64,000 nt of DNA from Nocardia sp. NBC_00403 (GTDB taxonomy: Bacteria > Actinomycetota > Actinomycetes > Mycobacteriales > Mycobacteriaceae). The DNA is taken from the NCBI RefSeq assembly GCF_036046055.1, contig NZ_CP107939.1, positions 6,758,001 to 6,822,000 of the forward strand. Reading direction: 5' to 3'. Shown here in pieces: positions 27,446 through 35,217 of the stretch. Made by a program: the position numbers and the translations under genes. Below the pieces are notes generated by a model. The model was given only the letters and a program-made list of their open reading frames with translations, searched no databases and was not told the origin of the DNA. Position 1 is the first letter of the stretch; every line of letters starts with the position of its first letter.

Positions 27446-29692
27446 TCAGACCAGCTCGGGTGTGCTGCGCTGCCCGGCATCATCGATCTCGACGAGCCCG
27501 TGAATGGTGATCCCGACGACGCGCGCGCTGGCGATGTCGAAGAACAGGCCCGACACCGTCACACCGCGCTGGGCGATGGCCGCCTGCACCGCCGGATGCC
27601 GGTGCAGAGTCTCCAACTGGACCGCCACGTTCACCATGCCGAGCTGGTCGACAGCACCGAACCCGGCCGCCTCGGCCGCCGCCGCGACCGGGTGCCCGAA
27701 GCGGAAGCGTTCGAGGCTCGGGTCGGCGTGCGCCAGCCAGGGCCCGATCCCCGGGCCGGTATCGGTTCCGGAATACAACGCCTTCATCGCGCCGCACGAG
27801 GAGTGGCCGCAGACCACGACAGAGCGCACATCGAGCTCCTGCAGCGCGAAGATCAACGCGGCCTCTACCGACGCGTCACCGGATACCGGAACCAGGTTGC
27901 CCACATTGCGGACGGTGAACATGTCGCCGGGACCGCTGCTGGTGATGATGTTGGGCACGATCCGCGAGTCCGAGCAGGTGAGGAAGAACGAATGCGGATC
28001 CTGTGAGTCGTGCAGGTCATCCAGGTGCGGGCGCACCACATGCGCATGGCTACGGTGGTATGCCGCGACGCCCGAGGTGACCGAATCGATGTTCTTGTCG
28101 TCGCTACGCCATGGACCGAGAATCTCGTCCATGGCCGCCCGACCGAAGCCGCGCGCGGGCGGGCCCGCCGTTACCGCGGCCATGCGCGCACTACCGATCT
28201 CCACGAATTCGACAGTGCCGCCGCTGCTTTCCTGCTGGCGCACCCATTCCTCGATGGCTTCGAAGGCGGCGTGATCGAGGAAGTCCACGGTCATCTCGAC
28301 GGTGACGTCGGCACCGGCGGGCACCTTCGCCAACTCCGTGGACAGCTTCGGCAAGGCCAGAAAGGTGCAGGAACCGTCGATGGTGACCAGCCACCGCTGC
28401 GAACCCGGGACCTGCATAGCGGCGACGGCCACTCGTACCACGCGCCACAGCAGCAGGCCGAAGGCCAGCGCCAGACCGATGATCACGCCTTCCAGCAGGT
28501 TCAGGAACACGACGGCGACCACGGTGACCGTGTAGACCAGCAGATCACCGGTGCGCCGGGCGAGCTTGATGTGGGCCAGCTTCACCAGTTGGACGCCGAT
28601 CACGATCAGCAGACCCGCCAGCGCGGCCTTCGGAATCTGCTGCACGAGTCCGGCCAGCGCGACCGAGAACAGCAGAATCCAGAATCCGTGCAGCACCGCA
28701 GAGGCCCGGCTGCGCGCGCCCGCCTGCGCATTGGTGGCACTGCGGACGATCACACCGGTGATCGGTAGACCACCGAGCAGACCGGAGACCACGTTCGCGG
28801 AGCCCTGGCCGATGAGTTCCCGGTCGAAATTGGTGCGCTGACCGGTGTGCATCTTGTCGACGGCCACCGCCGAAAGCAGGCTCTCGACGCTGGCGATGAG
28901 TGCGATGGTCAGCACCATGATCGCCACCGCGGACCAATCACCGCTCGGCAGGCTCGGCAGCTCGATCGCGTCGAACAGTGAGCCGCTCAACACAATTCGC
29001 TCGGCACCTGTGGGCAATACCAAGGAAAGGACGGTGCCGACGAACACCGCGACCAGCGGTCCGGGAATGGCACGCACCCGAGCGGGAACATGACGCCATC
29101 CGAGCATGATCGCGATGACCACCATGCCGATGAAGGCACCGCCGCCGTGCAGGTTCATCAACTGACCGGGCAGCTCCACGATGTTCTTCCACGCCGAGCT
29201 GTGGGAGGAACCACCGAGCAGCACATGGATCTGCTGCAGTGCGATGGTGATGCCGATGCCGGCAAGCATTGCGTGCACCACAACGGGCGCGACCGCGAGC
29301 GCCGCACGCGCGATGCGACTGAGCCCGAAGAGGATCTGCAACAGACCGGCCGCCACCACGATGAAACAGGTGACGCGCCAACCGAATTCACTGATCGACT
29401 CGGCGACGACCACGGTGAGACCGGCGGCAGGGCCGCTCACCTGGAGCACGGAACCGCCGACTGTGCCGGCGACGACACCGCCGATAACGGCAGCGATGAG
29501 CCCGGCGGCCACCGGCGCGCCGGAGGCGAGGGCGATGCCTAGCGACAGCGGTAGAGCGACCAGAAATACAACGATCGACGCAGGCACGTCGTGGCGTAGG
29601 ACAGACGCCAAGCGGCCGGATCGCGATCCAGAATCATCCCCCGATTCAGTGGGCGGTGACAGCGGTGTGGCTACATCGTTCTCGACGGCCAT
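27446..29692 (-). CDS. SulP anion transporter fused to beta-carbonic anhydrase, copy 1
   Basis: The 748-residue protein has an SulP/SLC26 transporter domain (about residues 30-430, with FLVALPLSLGIALASGAPVA and the Gly-rich core), a short STAS-like segment (430-510) and a beta-carbonic anhydrase domain (540-748). The anhydrase keeps zinc ligands C573, H630 and C633 (CSDSR and CGHSSCGAM) and the D575-R577 dyad. It probably moves bicarbonate or another anion and interconverts CO2 and bicarbonate at the membrane; mycobacterial Rv3273 has the same architecture. Ribosome site GAAGGAGA stands before the ATG. It lies directly downstream of a paralogue. Confidence 0.95.
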   Translation of the reverse strand: MAVENDVATPLSPPTESGDDSGSRSGRLASVLRHDVPASIVVFLVALPLSLGIALASGAPVAAGLIAAVIGGVVAGTVGGSVLQVSGPAAGLTVVVAESISEFGWRVTCFIVVAAGLLQILFGLSRIARAALAVAPVVVHAMLAGIGITIALQQIHVLLGGSSHSSAWKNIVELPGQLMNLHGGGAFIGMVVIAIMLGWRHVPARVRAIPGPLVAVFVGTVLSLVLPTGAERIVLSGSLFDAIELPSLPSGDWSAVAIMVLTIALIASVESLLSAVAVDKMHTGQRTNFDRELIGQGSANVVSGLLGGLPITGVIVRSATNAQAGARSRASAVLHGFWILLFSVALAGLVQQIPKAALAGLLIVIGVQLVKLAHIKLARRTGDLLVYTVTVVAVVFLNLLEGVIIGLALAFGLLLWRVVRVAVAAMQVPGSQRWLVTIDGSCTFLALPKLSTELAKVPAGADVTVEMTVDFLDHAAFEAIEEWVRQQESSGGTVEFVEIGSARMAAVTAGPPARGFGRAAMDEILGPWRSDDKNIDSVTSGVAAYHRSHAHVVRPHLDDLHDSQDPHSFFLTCSDSRIVPNIITSSGPGDMFTVRNVGNLVPVSGDASVEAALIFALQELDVRSVVVCGHSSCGAMKALYSGTDTGPGIGPWLAHADPSLERFRFGHPVAAAAEAAGFGAVDQLGMVNVAVQLETLHRHPAVQAAIAQRGVTVSGLFFDIASARVVGITIHGLVEIDDAGQRSTPELV

Positions 29693-29840
29693 TGACTCTC
29701 CTTCGCCGAACTCGGCAAGTGCCGAGGTCGGTTGACGATCAACATGTCCAGCAGGGCATAAGACCGCGAACCGGCATCTCGCGGTGAAGCAGTTCCCGAC
29801 CCGGCAACGGGTCGAGATGTAAATCCCAACAAGGGTATTG

Positions 29841-29858
29841 GTAAAGACTTAGCAAAGC
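29841..29858 (-). promoter_or_regulatory. Conserved 18-base element upstream of SulP-CA copy 1
   Basis: GTAAAGACTTAGCAAAGC (plus strand) lies about 150 bases before the start of copy 1. The same sequence with one base changed precedes copy 2 at almost the same distance. CTTTGC/CTTTAC direct repeats and a CTTnGCnAAG palindrome can be seen inside on the minus strand. Confidence 0.6.
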
Positions 29859-29963
29859 CTGAGAAGTAGTCCCGCGATGCCCCGACTCCATGCTCGAACC
29901 ACACCGTGACGTTCCGCACAACTGCCCCGGCCGACCGGAAAAGGTCGGCCGACACCGCCACCG

Positions 29964-32195
29964 CTACACAGGTTCCGCGGCGACACGGCTACCCGCATCG
30001 TCGAACTCGGCGATCCCGTCGACAGTGACCTCGATGAGGCGCGCTGTGGCTATGTCGAAAAACAGCCCCGACACCGCGACACCGCGTTCCTCGATCCCAT
30101 AACGCACCGCAGGGTGCGCGTACAGTCGCTCCAATTGCAGCGCGACATTCACCATGCCGAGCTGATCCACCTGGCCGAAACCGACGAGGGCCGCGGCGGC
30201 GGCCACCGGATGCCCGAGACGAAACCGGTCCAGGCTCGGTCGCGCATGCGCGAGCCAATCGCCCAGCCCTGGCCCTGTCTGCACCTCGTGGTGCAGGGCC
30301 TCCATCGCGCCGCAGCCGGAATGCCCGCACACCACCACAGCACGCACGTCCAGCTTCTCCAGCGCGTAGATCAGCGCTGCCTCCACCGAGACATCGCTGC
30401 TGCCCGCCGGGACCAGATTGCCGACGTTCCGGACGGTGAACAGATCACCGGGACCGCTGTTGGTGATGACGTTGGGCACGATACGAGCATCGGCGCAGGT
30501 CAGAAAGAAGGAATCGGCGTCGGGACGGTTACGTAATCCATCCAGATGCGGGCGCATGAGATGGGCGTGGCCACGGTGGTAGGCCGTGATGCCCGCGGCG
30601 ATCGGATCCTCCCGGTTGCCGGTGCGCCGCCACGGCCCGATCACCTCGTCGATGACCTGCCTGGAACGGCCGCGTTCCGGCGGACCTGCCTCCGCCCTTG
30701 CCATCCGCGCGCTCCCGATTTCGACGAATTCGACTATCCCGCCGTCGGATTCACGCTTAGCCGCCCAGTCGGTGATCAGTTGACATGAGGCATGGTCGAG
30801 GAAGTCGACGGTCATCTCGATGGTGACCTCGGCACCTGCGGGCACCTTGGCCAGTTCGGCGGTGAGTTTCGGTAGCGCAAGGAAGGTGCAGGTGCCGTCG
30901 ATGGTCACCACCCAGCGCCGGGCACCGGTCACGGGTTCGGCGATGATCGTCACCCGGACCACCCGCCACAACAACAGCGCGAACGACAGCAGCAGGCCGA
31001 TCACCATGCCCTGCAACAGATTCAGGAACACCACGCCTAGCACTGTCGCCACATAGACATACAGCTCGCCGGTGCGGCGGGCCAGCCGGATGTGTGCCAA
31101 TTTCACCAGTTGCACGCCGATCAGGATGAGCAGCCCGGCCAGCGCCGCCTTGGGGATCTGCTGGACAAGCCCCGCCAGCGCGACCGCGAACAACAGGATC
31201 CAGACACCGTGCAGCACGGTCGCGGCCCTGGTCTGCGCCCCCGCATGGGCATTGGTGATGCTGCGGACGATCACCGCGGCGACGGGTAACCCACCGAGCA
31301 GGCCGGACACCATGTTCGCCGAACCCTGTCCGATGAGTTCACGATCGAAGTTCGTCGGCTTGTCCGGACGCGACTTGTCCACCGCGACGGCCGACAACAG
31401 GCTCTCCACGCTGGCGATCAGCGCGATCGTCACCATCGTCACCGCGATGGCCGACCAGCTGCCGGACGGAATCGCAGGCAAGCCGATCGAATCGAGCAGG
31501 GACCCGTTCAACACGATGCGCTCGACATGCGTCGGCAGCACCAGCGACAGAACCGTCGCGACGACGACCGCGACCAGTGGGCCCGGCACCACACGCACCG
31601 GGCGCGGCACGGCCTTCCATGCGATGAGAATCGCGATGACAACCACACCGATGGCCAGGTCACCGCGATGCACCGACATCAGCTGTTGCGGCAGGGCCGC
31701 GAGGCTGGCAAACGACGAACTCAGCGAGTTGCCGCCGAGTAGCACATGCACCTGCTGCAGCGCGATGATCACGCCGATGCCCGCCAGCATCGCGTGCACC
31801 ACCACCGGCGCGATCGCCAGTGCACCGCGCGCGACCCGGCTCACACCGAACAGAATCTGCAGCACACCCGCGCCCACAGTGATGAAACATGTTGCTGCCC
31901 AGCCGAATTGATGCACACTCTCGGCGACGATAACGGTGAGACTCGCGGTCGGCCCGCTCACCTGCACCGCCGAGCCGCCGAGTAGCCCGGCGACAACGCC
32001 GCCGACGACGGCCGCGATGAGGCCCGCGGCGACGGGCGCGCCGGAGGCCACTGCGATACCCAGCGAAAGTGGCAGTGCGACAAGGAAAACCACGACCGAA
32101 GCGGGCAAGTCATGGCGGCCGATGGCGGCGAGACGTTCGGGAATACCTGCGCGCGGCGGCGACGTCCGTGGTGCGGGATCGGTGTCGGTGGACAT
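29964..32195 (-). CDS. SulP anion transporter fused to beta-carbonic anhydrase, copy 2
   Basis: A 743-residue paralogue of the downstream gene with the same three-part layout: SulP transporter, STAS-like segment and beta-carbonic anhydrase. The zinc site is present as CADAR (CxDxR) and CGHSGCGAM. The two proteins are alike over their full length but clearly diverged (for example CADAR against CSDSR), so the duplication is old. The start ATG has AAGGAG just upstream; the leader TTCGGCGAAGGAGA is shared by both copies. Upstream are the conserved 18-base element and a perfect Crp-type site. Confidence 0.95.
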   Translation of the reverse strand: MSTDTDPAPRTSPPRAGIPERLAAIGRHDLPASVVVFLVALPLSLGIAVASGAPVAAGLIAAVVGGVVAGLLGGSAVQVSGPTASLTVIVAESVHQFGWAATCFITVGAGVLQILFGVSRVARGALAIAPVVVHAMLAGIGVIIALQQVHVLLGGNSLSSSFASLAALPQQLMSVHRGDLAIGVVVIAILIAWKAVPRPVRVVPGPLVAVVVATVLSLVLPTHVERIVLNGSLLDSIGLPAIPSGSWSAIAVTMVTIALIASVESLLSAVAVDKSRPDKPTNFDRELIGQGSANMVSGLLGGLPVAAVIVRSITNAHAGAQTRAATVLHGVWILLFAVALAGLVQQIPKAALAGLLILIGVQLVKLAHIRLARRTGELYVYVATVLGVVFLNLLQGMVIGLLLSFALLLWRVVRVTIIAEPVTGARRWVVTIDGTCTFLALPKLTAELAKVPAGAEVTIEMTVDFLDHASCQLITDWAAKRESDGGIVEFVEIGSARMARAEAGPPERGRSRQVIDEVIGPWRRTGNREDPIAAGITAYHRGHAHLMRPHLDGLRNRPDADSFFLTCADARIVPNVITNSGPGDLFTVRNVGNLVPAGSSDVSVEAALIYALEKLDVRAVVVCGHSGCGAMEALHHEVQTGPGLGDWLAHARPSLDRFRLGHPVAAAAALVGFGQVDQLGMVNVALQLERLYAHPAVRYGIEERGVAVSGLFFDIATARLIEVTVDGIAEFDDAGSRVAAEPV

Positions 32196-32328
32196 AATTC
32201 TCCTTCGCCGAATCGGCAGCAGCCGATCCGGTTCATCGGTCGAACATGTACTGGCATCGAAAGCGAGCGGCGGGCGAAGCTGTTGCTTCGTGGAGCAGCG
32301 ACCCGATGATGCGAAGGTCGGGGAAATA

Positions 32329-32346
32329 GTAAAGACTTCGCAAAGC
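32329..32346 (-). promoter_or_regulatory. Conserved 18-base element upstream of SulP-CA copy 2
   Basis: GTAAAGACTTCGCAAAGC differs at one base from the element before copy 1 and lies 134 bases upstream of the start codon. The flanks do not match, so the motif itself has been retained. Confidence 0.6.
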
Positions 32347-32391
32347 GTATGGAAAGCTTTTGAAGGCAACCCGCACAAATTGCTATCAAAC

Positions 32392-32407
32392 TGTGACCTT
32401 GATCACA
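32392..32407 (-). promoter_or_regulatory. Perfect Crp/GlxR-type site upstream of SulP-CA copy 2
   Basis: TGTGACCTTGATCACA has both complete half-sites of the cAMP-receptor consensus TGTGA-N6-TCACA. It lies about 200 bases upstream of the SulP-CA start. The stretch beyond it to 32692 carries no recognisable intact gene. Confidence 0.75.
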
Positions 32408-32692
32408 GTCGAGCAATCTAGGGTTCGCTGGCCGGAACGCCGGCGGTACGTCAGCCGAGTCGATGGATGATGCCGACCGAGTCGAGGTCGTCACGGCCGG
32501 TGAAGGCGGGCGGGATTGCAACGGGGTCTGCAGAACGGCGATGGCTTCGTCGAACAGCATCAGCTCGTGTGCCCGGCGTCGTAACCGAGGTCGACGTCGC
32601 TCGAGGTGAGGTCGGCACCGGTGGTGCTGGCGTTGCCGGGCCACCGGTCGCCGAGGAGTCCCTGACCCCGGTCGACCGCACGGTCCGGTCGA

Positions 32693-33370
32693 TCAGCGAT
32701 TGGTCGCGGGGCGTTCGGGCCGCGCGATGCGTACCCGCTGGTCGTTGGGCGCATTCTCGATGTCGTCGAGTTGCGCAATGATTGTGCTGCGCAGGTCGTC
32801 GTAGTCTTCGAACCAGTAGTCGGTGAACAACGTGTAGCCCGTCCACATCAGGTTGGCGCACACGCGGGCAGGCACACTGCCGGTTTGGGCGCCCATGCCG
32901 ACCAGCGCCACCGATTCGATGCTGCCCGGCGCTTCGTTGTTCTGCCGGTGGATCGCCTGGAACCCGGCGGCACACGCCAAGGCCACATTCAGGGTCTCAC
33001 TGACGTTCTGTACGGACGTTTCCATTGTCGGCGTCGAGATCAAGAACTTCGGGTCGGTCGCCCCGGACGGAACGCACACCGCGCTTCCCACCGGAAGCCT
33101 TCCCGCGAACTGATCACGGATCGCCCGCTGCACTCGCAGTTGAATCCCCGCCCCGAGGTGCCGCTTGATGACCGCATCGACCCCTCCGTCCATCCGGCCC
33201 CGGGAGTTGGTCGGGGTGACCCAGGCATCGACATGCTCGTCAAGGATTGAGCCCCTGCGGATCTCGATTTCGGGGTTGTCGGCAAAGGCCGCCCGCCACG
33301 CCTCCACAACGTGCGGGTTGATGTCGGTCAGCACCACCCGCAGCGGCGCCTGCACACGGTTCATGGTCAT
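32693..33370 (-). CDS. Macro-domain-like protein, divergent partner of the UDG-ART fusion
   Basis: A 225-residue protein with a divergent macro fold: VTPTNSRGRMDGGVDAVIKR corresponds to the ADP-ribose-binding Asn and Gly-rich loop, LPVGSAVCVPSG and FLISTPTM to the following strands, and VALVGMGAQTGSVPA to the second phosphate loop. Related actinobacterial proteins have SFGFMDGGID-type loops. It may bind or hydrolyse ADP-ribose adducts. The start ATG has GGAG six bases upstream. It is divergent from a gene carrying an ADP-ribosyltransferase domain with only about 100 bases between, which suggests an antidote or reversal role (inference). Confidence 0.8.
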   Translation of the reverse strand: MTMNRVQAPLRVVLTDINPHVVEAWRAAFADNPEIEIRRGSILDEHVDAWVTPTNSRGRMDGGVDAVIKRHLGAGIQLRVQRAIRDQFAGRLPVGSAVCVPSGATDPKFLISTPTMETSVQNVSETLNVALACAAGFQAIHRQNNEAPGSIESVALVGMGAQTGSVPARVCANLMWTGYTLFTDYWFEDYDDLRSTIIAQLDDIENAPNDQRVRIARPERPATNR

Positions 33371-33435
33371 GGTCAACTCCAATCTGGATGCGGTTCTCCC
33401 ACCCGTTCACGACGCTACCGCGACCCACCGACATG

Positions 33436-33450
33436 TCCTCTGTCAGAGGA
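33436..33450. promoter_or_regulatory. 15-base palindrome in the macro/UDG-ART divergent promoter
   Basis: TCCTCTGTCAGAGGA is a perfect palindrome around a central T. Its right half forms the AGAGGAG ribosome-site-like sequence ahead of ATG 33457. It could be an operator for shared control of the divergent pair. Confidence 0.5.
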
Positions 33451-33481
33451 GATTTCATGAAATATAGTGCCGATGGTGAGC

Positions 33482-35065
33482 ATGAATGATCCACTGGCCC
33501 TTGCTGAATTGTTCAAAGGCGGCGGTGAGCCGTGGCTGCCACTGCTGAAGCCGGTCATCGAGGCACGGCCGGACGCGGCAACATTTATGGGCCCGGGCCG
33601 CAGCCCGCGCATCGTCCCCGTCCGGGAACTGACCTTCCAGGCGCTCAAGCCCAATCCACCACACAAGTGGAAGGTCGTCGTCTTCGGCCAGAACCCATAC
33701 CCGCGGCCGGAGAGCGCCACTGGCATCGCCATGTTCGACAACACCTTCCACGACTGGAAAAACAGCCAGTTCGGACGGGTCGTCAGCATCCGCTGCATCA
33801 TCAAAGCAGCGGCGATGTGGAAGTACGGCATCCCGAAGAAGACTCCGATTGCCGACATTCGCGCACTCTTGCACGAGCAGGACGCCGTGCAGCCTCCGGA
33901 GTGGTTCCAGGCGATGCTCACCCAGGGTGTACTGCTGCTCAACGCAGCGCTCACCGCCAGTAGCGACGGAGCGCTGGGAACCGATCAGCACACAGCGTTC
34001 TGGCGTCCCGTTGCCGAGCGGATCGTCGAAGAGATCCTCAGGGCCAAGCAGAACGCCGACGAGGCCGACCGTGGTGTTGTCTTCGCCTGGTGGGGGACCC
34101 ACGCGCGCAGTCTGAAAAAGGTCGTCCTGCAACTCCAGAAGAAGTACCCCCAGGTCGAAGTCCGGCACGTAGACCACGCCAACCCTGCCGCGCAGGGTGA
34201 CATCTTTTGCAACGGTGACCATTTCGCAACGGTGAACGCGGCCCTCGCAGCGCTGGGCGCCGACGAGATCGACTGGTTGCCGAGCACAGGGTGGAACAAG
34301 CTTGCAACGGAAGCCGACGGGACCGACCACGACATCGCCGAGCGTATGGGCGCGTTCATCGCGTCGACCATGGAGCTGCACCAGCTTTACCTCGAACGGC
34401 TCGCGAGCGTCAAGGACGAGGGACTCGTCCTTGACGCGATCACCGGCGTATTCGACACCCCGCTCATGGACTTCCACGACGCCATCGCCCCGATCGCCAA
34501 GCTGCTGTCCGGTCTCGATCGGCACGCCGCGCTGTCGCACGAGTTCGGCAAGAGGCGGGCGGACCAGACGGCCGGGAGACTCTCCGCCAACGCGATTGCC
34601 GCCCTCCACATTTACACCTGCGAGTCCGCGTTCTATCGGGAGATCAACGCCGTCCTGCGCGCCCCGGACCGCACGAAACTCGCCCCGTACCTCCCGTACC
34701 TGCGACTGCTGTTCTCGGCGGTGTCACGGCTTCCCACACGTAGCGAGCCGTTGTGGCGCGGGGTATCACTGGACCTGCGTGCGCAGTACCCACTAGGTCG
34801 GACCGTGACGTGGTGGGGAGTGTCCTCCTGCACGTCCGAGCCCAACGTGGCACAGGCATTCCTCGGTAGTCGTGGCAAGCGAACGCTCTTCGAGGTACAC
34901 CCCACTCGGGCCGTGAGCATCCGGAGTTTCTCCGCGTTCACCGACGAAGAGGAATTCATCCTCTTGCCGGGCACGCAGCTCGACGTCACGGAGGTCAAGG
35001 CCGAGCGCGGCGGGTTGTGCATCGTGAAGTTGACCGAATCAGAGGAGCAACCCCTCGTGTCCTGA
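33482..35065 (+). CDS. Fusion of uracil-DNA-glycosylase-like and arginine ADP-ribosyltransferase-like domains
   Basis: A 527-residue protein (from ATG 33482). Residues about 20-265 follow the family 1 uracil-DNA glycosylase pattern: FGQNPYP (69-74), GVLLLNAALT (149-158, base-binding Asn 154), FAWWG (201-205) and VDHANP (230-235, His 232), then HFATVNAAL. The catalytic Asp of GQDPYH is Asn 71 here. Residues about 370-510 match mono-ADP-ribosyltransferases of the R-S-E class: LWRGVS (Arg 426), WWGVSSCTS and FTDEEEFILLPG (ExE as Glu 489-Glu 491). A helical segment joins them. GTG 33467 and ATG 33473 are other starts; none has a good ribosome site. A 10-codon frame at 33457 with a strong site overlaps the start and may couple translation. 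A rho-independent terminator follows. It probably targets nucleic acid or protein with ADP-ribose; the macro neighbour would oppose it. Confidence 0.85.
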   Translation: MNDPLALAELFKGGGEPWLPLLKPVIEARPDAATFMGPGRSPRIVPVRELTFQALKPNPPHKWKVVVFGQNPYPRPESATGIAMFDNTFHDWKNSQFGRVVSIRCIIKAAAMWKYGIPKKTPIADIRALLHEQDAVQPPEWFQAMLTQGVLLLNAALTASSDGALGTDQHTAFWRPVAERIVEEILRAKQNADEADRGVVFAWWGTHARSLKKVVLQLQKKYPQVEVRHVDHANPAAQGDIFCNGDHFATVNAALAALGADEIDWLPSTGWNKLATEADGTDHDIAERMGAFIASTMELHQLYLERLASVKDEGLVLDAITGVFDTPLMDFHDAIAPIAKLLSGLDRHAALSHEFGKRRADQTAGRLSANAIAALHIYTCESAFYREINAVLRAPDRTKLAPYLPYLRLLFSAVSRLPTRSEPLWRGVSLDLRAQYPLGRTVTWWGVSSCTSEPNVAQAFLGSRGKRTLFEVHPTRAVSIRSFSAFTDEEEFILLPGTQLDVTEVKAERGGLCIVKLTESEEQPLVS

Positions 35066-35119
35066 GCATTGAGCTGCATCGAATGGCCGGATGATCCTCA
35101 AAAGAAGCCGAAGGGGCCT

Positions 35120-35161
35120 ATTCTCACCAGCGAGCGGACGCTGGTGAGAATGAGCCTTTTT
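35120..35161 (+). terminator. Rho-independent terminator of the UDG-ART gene
   Basis: ATTCTCACCAGCG and CGCTGGTGAGAAT form a perfect 13-base stem with loop AGCGGA, followed after GAGCC by TTTTT. It lies 55 bases behind the stop codon. Confidence 0.9.
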
Positions 35162-35164
35162 CGG

Positions 35165-35211
35165 TGGTCCCAGTTGGTTTCGAACCAGCGACTTTCCGCG
35201 TGTGAGGCGGA
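35165..35211 (-). other. 3' half of a tRNA-Val(CAC), att-like fragment
   Basis: Read on the minus strand, the sequence forms a tRNA from the anticodon stem onward: stem TCCGC/GCGGA around loop CTCACAC (anticodon CAC, U33 present), a five-base variable loop, a T arm with loop TTCGAAA (one C-A mismatch in the stem), and the acceptor strand TGGGACC plus A. The D arm and 5' acceptor strand are missing: the next bases belong to an IS. Such 45-50-base 3' fragments are what integrative elements leave at tRNA attachment sites. It is not a functional tRNA. Confidence 0.6.
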
Positions 35212-35217
35212 CGACTA

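Noticed and set aside
29905..29920. Weak Crp-like site before SulP-CA copy 1 (CGTGACGTTCCGCACA)
   Set aside because: Only part of each half-site matches; not enough to claim beside the perfect site before copy 2.
32451..32692. Coding-like words on the minus strand (HELMLFDEAIAVL) beyond the Crp site
   Set aside because: Frames are broken and I could not assign a family; it may be a gene remnant, but support is too weak for a feature.
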